Notes: generated by a model from the letters alone, not told the origin. A DNA stretch of 64,000 bases from Gamsiella multidivaricata (GCF_025024155.1 NW_026251759.1:124001-188000), one strand, 5' to 3'. Counted from the stretch's first letter, positions 35,313 to 49,265 are shown. Translations and numbers: made by a program.

Positions 35313-36454
35313 ATGCTTCGCAACCTTGCTCGTCCCGCCCTCCGTGCCACCCAGCGCCGTTGCGCCTCCACCACGGTTACACCCTCGGAGATCCCTCTTG
35401 CCAACCTCGAGTTGCGCTGGAAGACTTTGACCTCCCAGGAACAGGGCTCGCTCGCCAAGCAGCTCGAGCAGGCCCAGGCCGGCGACTGGACCAAGTTGTC
35501 TCTTGAACAGAAGAAGGCTGGTACGGAATGAACACCGATACACTTTAACGCCCAACAGCACCCAACCACACTCAACATTTCTTAACAAGGCAACACACAT
35601 TTGCCGTCAGATCTATTCATTGAGAGGAGAGGCAGCACGGAACGACCCCGGAATCCGAAATCCGTTATGACACTGATCAGGGCGCGTTTTCAGGACACCT
35701 CTTCTACCTCTAGCAGGCTCGTCGCACCTCAATACTGCACTCTTTGAACCGACATTTAACTCTTTTTTTCAACCCACTGACAGCATCACTTTCATCAAAA
35801 AAAAAAAAAAAAAAAAAAACGCCGTGTGTCATTCTTCAGGCCGGGATGGAATCAGTTGCTCAATTGCTTGACTCAATTTAATTATTTATTTTATATTGTT
35901 CCGCACATCCATATCGACCGATCTAGCCTACTGGGTCGCTTTCGGTCCCCACGGTGCCCGCGCCCCTCTGACTGGACCCAACCATTCCCTCAAGGTCTTT
36001 GTCGGTACTTCCGCTGTCGTCGGCGCCGCTGGTGCTCTCTTCCTCTGGATACGCGCTAAGGGTATGTCATATTCTGCCATGCAATTGAAATAAGACCCCG
36101 GGTTATTATTTTTATGTTGTGGCGTGTCGTGGGCGCGTGGAGCCCATACATGGACATTCCGAATCCCTCACTGAGACAACATATTCGGGCGCAATTGCGA
36201 CAAAGATAACCGGAACCTCGTGCAACCCAATCGATCTACGCAAATCCACATTGGAACTCTTTAACTCATCAACATATCCCGACCTTTTTTTCTTGTGCTC
36301 GTGCGGATTAGGTGGTGAGGCTCCAAAGACCACAACCAAGGAGTGGCAGGAGGCCACGAACGAATATGCTCGCGAGAACAAGATCAACCCCATCACTGGT
36401 ATTTCCTCCGAGGGCTACAAGGGCGATGGTTTCGTGCATATCCCCAAGAACTAA
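35313..36454 (+). CDS. COX5: Cytochrome c oxidase subunit 5 (COX IV family)
   Basis: Three exons (35313-35520, 35927-36061, 36312-36454) encode 161 aa. A mitochondrial presequence (MLRNLARPALRATQRRCAST) is followed by the matrix part IPLANLELRWKTLTSQEQ, then the AYWVAFGPHGARAP segment, one membrane span (VFVGTSAVVGAAGALFLWI) and the C-terminal intermembrane-space part KTTTKEWQEATNEYARENK. This matches yeast Cox5a/b and mammalian COX4, a nuclear-encoded subunit of respiratory complex IV in the inner membrane. Intron 1 is 406 nt and has a run of about 20 A residues. Strong C-ending codon use suggests high expression. Confidence 0.93.
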
Positions 36455-36695
36455 ACTTACATATTATATTACATGCATTGAAGAATCTCATGAACGAAGA
36501 AATGATAAAAAAGAAAGCAATTTGTTACAAGTACCACAAAACCCCTGGAATGTGCCATTTGAACTTTATGGAATTTATTATTTCTATGTGGACCTACTTG
36601 AGTGCTTGTTAAATGATAATGCTTGATATTAGCTTGTACATGCAGTTGTTAAAATTATAAATGCGTGTGCATGGCGTGGACAATGCATGGTCCGT

Positions 36696-39388
36696 TCAGC
36701 GACCGTTGTCTGTGAAGCGGATCGTGGCGGGCTCATCACTATCGTACAAATACTCTTCTGCGCCCTCGTCCTCAGAATCGTTCATTGTTGGTGGGAGTCC
36801 TCTGTACTGACGAAAACGCCTTGGTGTCGGCTGCTGGTATCGTCGGCGATTACCACCCTCCTCATCGCGGTCGCTTTCGTCGCTATCGCGACGGACAAAA
36901 TCCTGATCTAGGTCATCCGTATCGTTCAGATCAAAAGAATTGTATCCAGAATGATTACCACTATCGTCCTGCAAAGCCTCGGATTGATGATACTGGGTGT
37001 GGGTGAGAAGGAGTGCATTGTTGCTCTGGCTATTCCGATCACGATGGCGGTGGTGATGCGGCTCCAGTCCTGGCGAAGATGAGCTGGTAGGGGTCCACTG
37101 ATGATAGTTGCTGGTGTAGCGACTGTGAACGGAGTTGACATCGTCGTCCACGTAGAGCATGCTCCTGCCATAGTCGTTCGCAGGAAAGCTCCAGCCATCG
37201 CCAATCGAATTCCGAACTGGCACCAACCAAAGGTACCACACAGGTCCCAACACTTGCACAAAGTTTTGTCTAAGCAGTTCAAGTGAAGCGAGTGTTCATT
37301 ATATGAGAAAAAAAGGGCGCCGACATCTTTCCAATAATGCTTCCAATGCCAATCCAGACGACATACTTCCTGCCGAGATCAAAGACGTTGAGAACACGAC
37401 TGTGCATGACCTCGCCACTATTACCCATCTTGTATTTGTGTTTCTCGAAGCTCTCGATCGTCGTCTTGTTCGACTTGATCAATAGCGCATGGTGGATCGC
37501 AAACGGAGCCAGGCACAGTCCGAAAATCATACCGGCAATAATTATAAAGATCCACTGCGGATCAAATTCGTTCTCGCCCTATTGAAGTCCCAAAATAAAA
37601 GCAGATGCTGAGTAAAAGATGTGGCGATCAATTTGAAATCCAGATGCGGATGAATCAGTCCACTTACATAGGGGACGTTGACAGCCTCGGCAGCTACGGG
37701 TATGGTGCATGCCACAATGGCCACACAATAAATCGCCGTCCATAAAACAAACAGCTGGAGTAAGCGCAAACAAAGGGTATAGATGATAAAGCGGTATTAG
37801 AATGTTATCACTTAGGATGTCGAGTGTTGAGTGAACCATCTTTAAATCACACTTACAAAAAAGGCCTTGTAATTCTTGTGTCCAACGCAATTATTGAGCC
37901 ATGGACAGTGACTATTAGAATAAAGGATGATGGAAGATCGTTTAAAAAAATAATTCATGGTCCTATCAGCGAGAGCGGACAGATAAAGACTTACTGGTCC
38001 ATCTTGAGAACGCATCGTTTGCACGAGGAGCTGTTGCAGGAGCAAGCAATGGATGTTGAACGATAAGGGCGTGAAAATTTTTCAACAAGATGTGAAAGTA
38101 GTAAAGTCCTCGTCACCGCCTTCACTTACCAATGATGTGTTCTGTCAGGCTTTTCGAATCTATCATGAAGTAGGAATATTGTCAGGTCTTTGTCTAATCG
38201 CATACAAAATTTATTCCAGTGAAACCAATGGCGCTCATTTGCTGTCAAGCATAGGTGTCGACATACTTGCACTTTTGACAGTATCGCATCTTGCCATCCC
38301 GCTTGACTGTGAATCGCCGGATCGACCGCCCAAGGGGCTCGTTATCCTCTGCATCGGCTGCATCCTCATTGTCGCCATCATATCCACCGCGACCCGTACG
38401 TCGGCAGTTCTCCTGGAGCGGTCGATCATCCACGTTCCCATCCGGTATGCTCACAGCAGTGTGATCCTGTCGTTGTTTTCCAATAGACTGAAGAGGAGGC
38501 ATTGGTGGCGGTACCAAATAGGATGTCGAAGGTTGGCTGTGACCATGCTGAGATGTCGTTTCCCGCGCCCAAGGGTCAATTAGTCCGCTGTCCTGTTCCG
38601 GGTCCAAATACTGTTGCTGACTGTGATCGGCGATATCAATGTCTTCCGGCAATATCTGACGTCCTTGATCCCTGGTCATCGCTGCTCTCCGTATTTCATC
38701 TGCCTGCAGGGGCGATTCGTTGGCACTAGATGGAGGAGACAAGTAAAACTGCTCTGGTTCTAACAGTCCCACATGAGCTGCGTCCTCTTGATCGATTATT
38801 CTTGTGTCATCCTGAGCGGCTCTATGATACCCTGGATGCACCTGTAGGATCTAGAAAAAAAAAAAAGACAGTAATGGAGCGGATGAAATCGTGAATATTA
38901 GACCCCATGGAGTTCTCCGACAATAACGCAATATATAACGATGGTCCATTCTTTGTTACCTCTGATGGATACCCTGGAGATGCAAAACTGGCAAGGGAGT
39001 AGCTCCAGAGGACAAGCACGACTATCGCTGTCACCATGCAGAGATATATCGTCCCTATGACATCCAGAACGAGTGAGTTGCTTGTCTCTTTGATTCTTAT
39101 CCAGAGACAACAGTAATCTGAGATTTTTACTACCTTGGCCGACATGTTCGTGCGTGAGCAGGTAACGACATACAGAGAACGCAAACACATAGTAGCTCCA
39201 TCCTATCAATACAAGGCCTGCTCAAGTCCATATTAAGAAGCGAAGAGTCGTTACGGACAATTGTTAATTGAGCGCCAAAGTTGTTATCGGCTAGGTAGTT
39301 AGACGGGCCAAAGAGCCTTCATACAAATAGCTACGGGTATCCATGACACGCCCTCCACACAGCGCTCTCGAACCCGCCAGGTCTGCAT
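36696..39388 (-). CDS. DHHC-type palmitoyltransferase
   Basis: Ten exons (39388-39325, 39217-39134, 39054-38960, 38850-38267, 38159-38130, 38030-37995, 37911-37857, 37754-37668, 37578-37367, 37269-36696) encode about 606 aa. Membrane span 1 is in WIPVAICLVLIGWSYYVFAF and span 2 in YLCMVTAIVVLVLWSY. The cysteine-rich domain, assembled from exons 4-7, reads CQKC, FEKPDRTHHC, SSCKRC and MDHHCPWLNNC, then KNYKAFF, with DHHC as catalytic core. Spans 3 and 4 lie in exons 8 and 9, followed by the TTxE-like TTIES and NVFDLGRK motifs. It S-acylates proteins at Golgi, vacuole or plasma membrane. Odd points: about 195 residues separate span 2 from the cysteine-rich domain, and the C-tail of about 200 residues is Asp/Glu/Ser-rich. 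PFA3/ZDHHC2/15-like is my best guess within the family. Confidence 0.93.
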
Positions 39389-39604
39389 GGGTCTGCTTCT
39401 ATGTTCTTTCGGTGGTTCGTCAAGGTGCTGTTATTATGTGGTCAAAAGTGAACAGGATGTTCAAGGGACAAGGATGAGCATGGTCCAGGAGTTCGACATC
39501 ACATCAGGGACATCACAGCCGACCCAATATGCTGCCAACTTTCCACGTGATAGATTCTCTCAAAAGCGAACGTTGAAGAGGGTTTTATTTGATAAATAGT
39601 GCCT

Positions 39605-41056
39605 CTATGATGATCCATCTAAGGACGAAGTCGAGTTCTGCCACAGGTGTGGCAAGACATTGGGCAGATCCAGAATACTGCTGACTTGAAAATGACCAAA
39701 ATTGGAGACCTCTGGATCGTCTGCAACATGAACTGCTGTCCATCCGAGATCTAAGGCTTTATCGACGTTCGCTGCCGAGTCGTCCACAAGGAAGCAATTA
39801 GAGGCGTGAACAACGCCTGCATCTCTCATGGCCCTGCGGAATGATTCTGCCTCAGGCTTGCAAACAAAGTTGGGCTCCAAATAGTCGCAGTATGTCAGGC
39901 CATCAAAGCATCCTTCCAAGCCCAAGCATTTAATCACTCGAAGTGCGTGCTGTGAATGCGTCGCCAGGGAAAAAAAAATCATGATTGTAAAATATGGGTT
40001 AGTAATGTATTCCTAAATGAAGCGCTCTTGTCAATTATTGTCTCGTATCAATCGATGCCTACGTTCTTTCCGGCGTTGGTGAAGAGCCATTTTTTCTCGA
40101 TATTCAAGGATTTTATCATATCACGGAGAGGAATGTTCTCGTGTAAAAGATCTTCCAGCGGTAACGCGCCATCGACCTTGTCATCTATGGCGCAAGATGT
40201 AAGGCAGGATATTAGAATTCGCCTTTCCTTACTCACAACGCGGCCAGCGGCTGAACAGATAACAAGGGCCTTACCATAGTCCCTGACATCGATCTGTTAT
40301 CGCATCGAGTGTATGATATGAATATCCGCAAGAAAAATCATGGTGAGAAAACTGTTCCTGAATCAATTAGTTCCTGTGAAACATTTTTTTTATAATACCT
40401 CTAATTGATATCACACATGAAAAAGAAAAACCTTTGCGTGAGAATCGCAAGAACAGCTTATACAATGTCAGTTGGCGCAAAGTTGAAGATACACTTACCA
40501 GGATGATGAACCACAAGCCCACGGATGGCCAGGCCATAATCGATGTAGTAACGATATGAGATATCGTGAACTAATGTCAACAGTGTGACAATAGCACGTC
40601 GTCAGAAAATATACATTTGCGCAATGGCGATCGCCTGAAATAAAAACATCGTTGTTGAGAAATTGAAGGTGCGCAATAGTACCTTGGGTGCTTTCAATTC
40701 CGACGTCATGGAAGTACTGCTCGATCCTGGTGGCCAAATTGAAGAATGAGAAGCAAAGAGTCAGAGATCCGCAGATAGATTTTCTCTACAATATCGAAAT
40801 CAATTTGATCCGTCCTACAATACTTTTGGCGCATCATGTCTGGGATACCAGTGTCCTTGGGATAGAGGCAGTTGTCAATGTCAAAGAAGAAGACGCGTGG
40901 TTCATGGTTAGGAGTGATAGACCGGTCAACGGACTTTCCAAGGGCCTCCTGGCCCGCTGGGACGTTGATGTCGAGCGTGGATGGTCCATGGGCCACGAGG
41001 TCGTGGTTCCTGTTCACTGGCGTGGGTGAGGGTAGGCCAAGATTGGTGAAGGGCAT
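39605..41056 (-). CDS. SDT1: SDT1-like HAD pyrimidine 5'-nucleotidase
   Basis: Six clear exons (41056-40824, 40726-40683, 40570-40499, 40293-40275, 40184-40063, 39949-39605) give about 278 aa if one 2-nt gap is bridged. HAD motif I is FFFDIDNCLYP, motif II is in WLFTNAGKN, motif III Lys is in FVCKPEAESF, and motif IV is LVDDSAANV. DYGLAIRGLV and VDGALPLEDLL complete the Sdt1 pattern. These enzymes dephosphorylate pyrimidine nucleoside monophosphates. The exon 3 to exon 4 join is out of phase by two bases with plain GT-AG splicing. A 2-nt exon at 40399-40400 or a later donor near 40460 would restore it. An upstream in-frame ATG at 41122 is possible. If the frame is really broken this would be a pseudogene, but every motif is intact. 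Confidence 0.8.
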
Positions 41057-41588
41057 AATGGGTTTCGTCCTGGCTGAAAAGATTCTACAAAAGTGTGGTC
41101 CTTGGTTGGGAGTGGGATGCAAGTCGTTGAGTTGGTGTTGATGGAGATGAGGAGTGATGAATAGAAAAAAGAAATGCAGCAGAGGGAAAAGTAAATCCGG
41201 TTATATCTTCGCCGATGACGAACAGTGACTCCGGCTGTCCGACGCCCTTTGTCCGCAATTGAAGTCATCCAACCGGATTGATTGCCATCTCCACAGCCTT
41301 TACGTCATTTGAGTGCCCATTATGTGGACCCAGGGCAAGGACGGATGAAGTCTTTTTCGTCCCAGGGGATAAATGTCCTATAATGGAGGGTCGAATCGAT
41401 AGGTCGCTAGGCGATATTTGGATGGCACAAAGCGCGTTTTACTGAAATTGTCTATACGTAACATACATGTTGAATGAATGGCTTTACAAGGCTGAGAACC
41501 TGTTTGGACGTTGGGAAGCAAAAGAAAGAAGCAAGGATATGTTGAGATACTTTACATAAATGATGAAAAGAATGAGCAAAAGGACATA
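41057..41588. other. Intergenic: SDT1-like promoter and permease 3' end
   Basis: The two flanking genes are in tandem on the minus strand, so the right end is the 5' end of... the SDT1-like gene lies at the left and its promoter fills this gap; the permease 3' UTR fills the part next to 41589. The sequence has no coding or repeat character that I can support. Confidence 0.5.
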
Positions 41589-43740
41589 TTAGTTAGTCTT
41601 CTCGGTGTCTTGCTTCTCGTCCAGGTCGACAGGTACGATGCCATCCAGTTCCTGAAGAGCAATCTCTGAGACTGGTCCCTTGAACCAGTGGCGTGCGGAT
41701 AGGAACCAAGTCAGGGTCGTGAAGATCAACAAGAAGCCCACAGCTGCAGGTGTAAAGTTGAAGGCATTCATGTCGTCGACAGGCCAACTTTGAGGCAAGT
41801 TGAAGATGATGAAAATAAAGATGGTCCAGATAACGGCAATCCAGCCAACGGGTCTGGAGAACTTGCCTAAGTTGAACTCGTGCTGCACAAAGGTCGAAGC
41901 GCCGACGGTAATACGGAGCAGGATAGGGATCGCGTACGAGACCGTGAAGCCAATGATGGAGATTCCAGAGATGGCGCTCAGCGTTGCCGTCGATCCGAAT
42001 GAGGGCAAAGCAAGGATGATGATGATCACGACCGAGAGCCAGACGAGACGGAGGGGCATCTGCGTGCGCCTATTAAGGACCGTCCAGTAGCGCGAGAAGG
42101 GAAGACCGCCGTCGCGGGCAAAGGCGTAGATCATGCGCGAGTTGGCGGCCACGGTCGCGATGCCGCAGAGGAAACCGGCAAAGACGATAATGAAGATGAG
42201 GACGCTGCCGCCCCTCTTCCCTGCACAGTCGATGAAGATCTGAGGCGCGGCACCAATGCTGCTGCTCAGAGTGGTATTGTAGTCCTGGATGCCAAATGTG
42301 AGGGCAAGGGCGAGGCCGAGACCAATCAAGACTGATGCAAAGATGGACAGCAGGATGCCGCGAGGGCCGTTCACGTACGATTTTTCGGTCTCTTCCGACA
42401 TGTGAGCGGAGCTGTTGGGGGAGCCAGAAACGAGAGAAACGAACGTAATGTTATTCATCGTTAGTGCATTGTAGGACAAATAATGGGCGGAGCGTTAAAA
42501 TGTTCGATGGTGGTCATATCACTTACGCATCGTAGCCAAGCATTGACCATTGCGACTGAAGCAAACCAAGCAGAAAGACAAAGACAGGGCTTGCACTCGA
42601 CGAGGTCGTGTAGCCGGTATGGTCCTCAAAGTCTGTGAACACAAATTTGGCAGTCTGCAGCTTGGGAGCACCGGCTAGAACGACTATGATAATCACAATC
42701 GTGCCCACTATGTGAATAAAAACCGATACCAACGATGCAATTTTCAGAGCACGGCCACCGGCACTATTGACAAGACCAGCGATAACCATCAACGCTGCCA
42801 TGATATAAAAGTTCTTCTTGCCGTCCGTTTCATACGTGGGCTGCCATACAGAGATGAGGTTGTTCATGAACGTAGCGGCAGCAAGAACAGATCCGGAGCA
42901 TCCCGCGACTGTTACGAGGCAATGCAATTAGAGGAAATCAGTCAATGTTGCCACTTGGAGGAGGCACAGCAATGTCAATTGAATCAGATTGGCCCGGTTA
43001 CCTTGTCCAAGCATGTTGAACCAGGCTTCGTACCAGGAGAACATGGGACCCCACTTGGGTCCACCACTACAGAGGCGAATGACAACGGACCATCAGCTAG
43101 TCAGTATACTTTGCAAACTATTCAGTTTAATGTAAACAGCAAGGCAACTTACAGCTTGGCGGTCCAGAAGTACAGCCCTCCAGCGGTGGGGTATGTACTG
43201 CAGATCTCGGCCATTCCCAAGCCAATGAACATGACAAAGAAGGCGACGAGGAGCCAGCCCCAGATGGCAACCACAGGGCCTCCGGCGGTCATTCCAAAGC
43301 CGAACAGGGGCACAATCCCGATCAGAACAGACGAGTTAGTCAGAGTGAATCCAAAATTCTGAAGTCCAGAGAACTGGCGCCTATATATCAATTGGATAGC
43401 AGTATTGGGAGGAAGAAGTGGCACTGTGTGAGATTCAGGTTGGCATCGGCGAGGGTTTTTTGTACAGCTAGTAGTTGCTGAGCTCATTGAGAACTCACTT
43501 CATATTTTGCTTGTAACCCAGCTGATGTTGCATGGGAAATGGAAAAGGAAACGGCAGAGCACAGCAGCTTTATTAGTGGGCGAATGCATATTTGTTTGTT
43601 GAACCAGGGTTGACAAATAGATCAGGGCGGTTTCAATTCCGAATGAGGGAGGGGTGCTGAATGAGAGAGTTCCGTACCCTGGCAAGACGAGCCTCATCCT
43701 CGTTGTAATCGGCGGCATGACCCTTTTCTGTGTTCTCCAT
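41589..43740 (-). CDS. APC-family amino acid/GABA permease (Uga4/GabA-like)
   Basis: Six exons (43740-43678, 43521-43499, 43380-43153, 43066-43002, 42908-42527, 42411-41589) encode 527 aa. Landmarks are DEARLARLGYKQNMKRQFS at the N-terminus, then FGFTLTNSSVLIGI, GGPVVAIWGWLLV, MAEICSTYPTAGGLYFW, QSQWSMLGYDASAHMSEET and GFLCGIATVAANSRMIYAFA. About 12 membrane spans are expected. These motifs are typical of the GABA/choline/polyamine branch of fungal APC permeases, which import nitrogen-containing solutes by proton symport at the plasma membrane. The substrate is not resolvable here. Exon 2 has only 23 nt, yet it joins exactly in phase. The C-tail ends in acidic DEKQDTEKTN. Confidence 0.94.
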
Positions 43741-44452
43741 TTTCGTCGGGTGCAAGGAATGACTTGGAGGGAATGAAGTGCAATGAAGAAAAGTTGCCTT
43801 GGCGCAGAAGAGAATAGCTAGAGTCCACTTATGAGGGGGAGGGGGCTTCGACCGGGCGGACCACCAAGAGGCACCGGCTTCGAAACCCAGCTCGGGAGGA
43901 TTGATACGTGATTGGGGAATGGACTTGAAGTCCCACGTCTGTTCTATTTATATGGGGCGTAATGAGAGAAGAGGATGAGGTTCAAAGGGAAATCATTTCT
44001 ATATCGATGCACCCCGTCTTCTGATGCCTGTCTCTCTGTCCAGTTGTTTAGGAGAGACTGATGTCGAGAAAGAACGGCAATCAATAGCCCCTCCTTTACC
44101 CCGCTATTGTATGCTTTTCCCAAGCACTCATAGTAGATGGTTCAGGGTTCAGGGGGAGAAACTTCTACTGGACCTTCCTTGGGTTCAAGCTCCTACTATG
44201 GGACCTGCTCCCTGCGCTTAGTGAGTATACTAATCATAGACCGCAATTGTATTTTCAGATGCAGTATTGCCATTAGTGCTAGCAGTGGTGATGGCCCTGG
44301 ACATTCGGATTATACTCGCAAGCACCAGCTGAAGGACAATTTACTAGTGCGCATATACAATAGGGGTCCTCGTTTTTTTTATTGCTCCATTGCGCACGGT
44401 ATTAAAGAGAAAAATGTTTGAGTACGCCGCTTCCACTCTCTTATGAAAGGCC
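43741..44452. other. Intergenic: permease promoter and Lsb5-like 3' end
   Basis: The part next to 43740 is the permease promoter and 5' UTR on the minus strand; the part next to 44453 is the 3' flank of the Lsb5-like gene. No convincing reading frame or RNA gene is visible. Confidence 0.5.
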
Positions 44453-46878
44453 TCATGGGAGGGCCGATGCTGGGACGTGAGTACTTGCTGCTTGACTAGA
44501 TCCACTGCCGCCAGTCTGCTGCTCGTGCAGCAGTCTCTGTTGTTCCTTCAGTGCCTGCAGTTGCTCTTCTTCCTGTTGTTGCTGCCTGAAATATGCAGAA
44601 GCATCAAAAATCTTGTCCTGATTATCTGTCCGCTTGCTGTGAAACATAAAGCGAAATAAAAGAAACGACGTCGTCAAACATTGCACATCCAAGCTCATGA
44701 ACACAGCAAGACATATTTAAGTCAATGAACAAAACTGTAACGCTTCCGTAACTTACCCCATCTTGACCGCTGCTGCAACATCAGCCGGTCCAGCGACAAG
44801 ATATGGCTGATCTGAGAATGGATCCGCGGAATGTACTGCAGCAGATCCATTTGTCGCGACTCCCTTGCTGTTTCCGGTCACGGCGCCGTTGCCGTTGCTG
44901 TGAACATGACCGTTACCAACGCCTGCACCATCACCACCATCAAAAGACATCAAATCATGTGCTGGGCTGCGCTGACCATTCGACAACGTCTCGACATTGC
45001 GACTCGGGACTACATCAGTCATTTCGGACGCCTTGGTGACTTTGCTCAAGTGCTGGCGCTCCATCATTTGGTTATATGCCGTGAATGCCTGCACAAGTTC
45101 CTGGTTGCAAGCCAAAAGTGATGCTAGAGAAATATAGTTATAAGGAAAACGGAGTTGAGTGAGTATGTCGATCCATAGGCGTATATTTCGACGCTATATT
45201 TGATGATCAATACAGTTATCAACCATACTCAGCCATTGCTCGTTGGGGTTCGCCGACTCTGTCATTTCTGACAGATATTGCTGGATGCCGCGCTGGAGTG
45301 TGAGACATTTTGAATGGAATTCCTACGGTTGTCGATTGTGTTCATGATCAAGAGTATTAATTCGATATGTTCTGTGCTTATATGCTCATCCTGATAATAA
45401 GGCGCTGCCCCTTTAGTATACCTTGATCAATTCGTTTTCCTCGATAGCCTCTAGTTCCGGATCTGCAAATGACACCGCCTCAATCAACATGTGTGCGTTG
45501 TTCCGTGCGAGCTCAATATCCTGTGCCATTTGCCTCATTTGCTATTGTTGAATGAACGTGAAAGGATCGTCATTTGTGAATGATTCATCTAACTGAAATA
45601 GCACGGCTCTAGAAGCTACAGTAACGATGAACTTTCAAATACCTGTTCCGGTGTGATGGATGCGCGGGGTGGAGAGTGCGAGCCTTGTCGTGGGACGCTC
45701 TATTTCAGAATTCACGATAAAATGATTTAGTAAGAGGTACTGAATGGGGATTCAAGCACATTCCTTCCCGCCGAACGGTGCTGCTTACCGATCTGGGTGT
45801 GTTGTTCTTAACCAATGTGTAGTAGAGGTTTGGAATAATGACAAGTCCGGGATCTGTGGCAAAAACCGCCGCCCAGTCGTCCAATCGCTCCATGAGACGA
45901 ATTTTGACGTTGGCATCAGTGACCTAGAATAAATCAGGTGTGTGGAAAAAAAATGACAGAAAACTCCATTAATCAAGATGGTTGTTGCCTGCCAATGCTT
46001 CCAATTTTCCATGGACTCCGCATGTTCCTTCACCGTTGATGTTGAAATAGCTACTAAACATTTGCATTCTCGTCTTTGGTGCTGTTTCTTACATCTGCAA
46101 TAACCACAGCCTCAATATCGTCTGCGAACTTGGCGGTTGCTAATTGGGCTGTAGAGGGAGTGAAGAGGCGCCGCCAAGTGGAGATATTGCATATCAGTAA
46201 ACAAACATTGACTAATTGCAAACGCACTTTGTATAAAGTAATAGCTCACCTTTGAATTTCGAGCCGCAACCATCCACCATTGCTTGGATTAACTAGAAGG
46301 GAAACGTTTTGCCAGGGCAAACAATCAGAAGAGTTCAGGCATTATACCCGGGGATTCACTTTCTTGTGCTCACCGTGATAGCGTTCATCTGCTGTTGGGG
46401 TCGTCCCAGTCGCAGCTTTTTTCGCAATGCTTTCGCAGCCTCCTTCGCGCTGTCCGGTTTTAGAAATCCCAAGAATAAATTTGCATGAAGTGCACAGAGT
46501 GGGACGACATACGTTGCATGAAAGACGGCAAAGTGAGAACAGTGAGCAGAGCAGGAAAATGCATAATATGAATCCACTGCTATTCGTGTCCTCGTTAAAG
46601 GCAAGGATGGATGCAGCCATTCAGTGCACTTACCCATCGTCCCTGGCGTTAACAGTCTCACACAAGCTTGAGACCGCCTCCCAGTTGGTGATGGCAGCCA
46701 GGCTGGTGATGCCCTCTGTTTACAGACAGACCCAAGAAAGTAAACGAACAAAGTTGAGTCAGTACGAACGCGGTTCGACTACAAGAAGAAAACGCTGGGC
46801 GGCTATGTGTTGTGAGGTAGACGATGAGTAGTTACCAATTTGGCTGGTGATGACTGATTGCTTTGAGAACAGTCCCAT
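44453..46878 (-). CDS. LSB5: VHS-GAT domain endocytic adaptor, Lsb5-like
   Basis: Eleven exons (46878-46836, 46715-46634, 46449-46374, 46292-46250, 46148-46093, 45923-45789, 45699-45643, 45541-45422, 45322-45229, 45123-44757, 44636-44453) join in phase to about 418 aa. The VHS domain covers about residues 15-150 (ITSLAAITNWEAVSSLCETV, AKEAAKALRKKLR, IQAMVDGCGSKF, VKIRLMERLDDWA). A GAT domain follows at about 165-265 (QMAQDIELARNNAHMLIEAV, LACNQELVQAFTAYNQM). The C-terminus is Gly/Asn-rich, then a Gln/Glu coiled coil (FRQQQQEEEQLQALKEQQRL). There is no GAE ear, so Lsb5 is a better match than GGA. Lsb5 links ubiquitin, Arf and actin machinery during endocytosis in yeast. The family is clear; the exact orthology is a little less so. 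Confidence 0.87.
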
Positions 46879-47528
46879 GGTTGGTTGTGGAAGAAGGAAG
46901 GAGGGATGGAAAGGGAAAGAAAGGCAGCAATGTACAAAAGGAAGGAGAAATGGAGCGAGTGCCAATAATGGACCAATTATTCTTTTTCTCTGTGGGGAAA
47001 GTGAGGAACAGGTCGTTGCTCAGAAAGCAGAGAGGGGCAAGCAGATATGGGTGTGGTGTGCGTGAAATGCGAGACGCTTTTTAAGGCCGGCCAATTGAGT
47101 TCTCGAGCAGACCATCATGTGATGGCTCTCCGGGCTGTTGCTGTTGTTCTTGGCAAGACGCGGTGTCGATTTGGGGCCCATCCATTTATCCGCCTTCCCT
47201 CACTCTCTTCGCTTGTCTGCGCTGCATCCTACAGATCAAAGACGATACATGGACATCGAAATTGAAGAAAGAGCAACCCACTCCATAGATTCAATTTCCA
47301 CGCTGAAACAATAAGTCCAATCAAATTATTAGATTTGAAATTGGTGGCAAAGTAACTGAATGTCATAACACACGTTGATCCGACTACATTGGGCACAAAT
47401 CGCCTTGCCACTAATAGCCTAGATCCTTTTTTTTTTTTTTTTTTGTATCGTATATGTTGAGTACGTCGTATGGTGTATGCCGTGTGTGCGTTTTATTGTC
47501 GTATGGTACATGTGCAGCCTATCCTTCC
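46879..47528. other. Intergenic: Lsb5-like promoter and TRM8 3' end
   Basis: The region holds the Lsb5-like promoter on the left and the TRM8 3' flank on the right, with an 18-nt T run (47427-47444). No gene is recognised. The purine-rich plus strand at 46890-46960 reads as a pyrimidine tract in the Lsb5-like sense direction. Confidence 0.5.
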
Positions 47529-48935
<1,407 letters not shown>

Positions 48936-49265
48936 GTTGAACCGCCTTGTTGTTGAAGGAGAAAAGGGATGCACTGAGAAAGGACAAAAAAAAGTGATCA
49001 GCATGGCTCTCAAAGACAAACAAGCGCTCAGCCACCCCAATCGCATACTTCGTGCTGCTTGACTTGGTTATAGTCGCCTTCGCCGTCCCTCCTCCACCTT
49101 CTCCTTATCGCTTCCTAGTCCATCGTCCACAGACTATCCCAACGTAATGAATACCAGCAGGATGCATTGCCACTTCCATGTTAAACTACGTCTTTTATTT
49201 GCCATTAACTGAAACCTGTGTGCCTACCTCACTATCTATTTCGTGAACTAGGCGTGTAAGCGGAA
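48936..49265. promoter_or_regulatory. Shared divergent promoter, TRM8 / EAF3
   Basis: 330 bp separate the two start codons. No TATA box is clear. Short C/T-rich stretches lie near 49080-49110. The bidirectional role is inferred from orientation. Confidence 0.55.

Noticed and set aside
37201..37282. Apparent one-base frameshift in the DHHC gene at the last intron
   Set aside because: A recount of the A/T runs showed exon 10 starting at 37269 joins in phase (GRKQNFVQVLG), so the gene is intact.
46765..46790. GGTTCGACT resembling a tRNA B box
   Set aside because: No T-stem pairing, no A box at the right distance and no acceptor stem; it is also near coding exons of the Lsb5-like gene.
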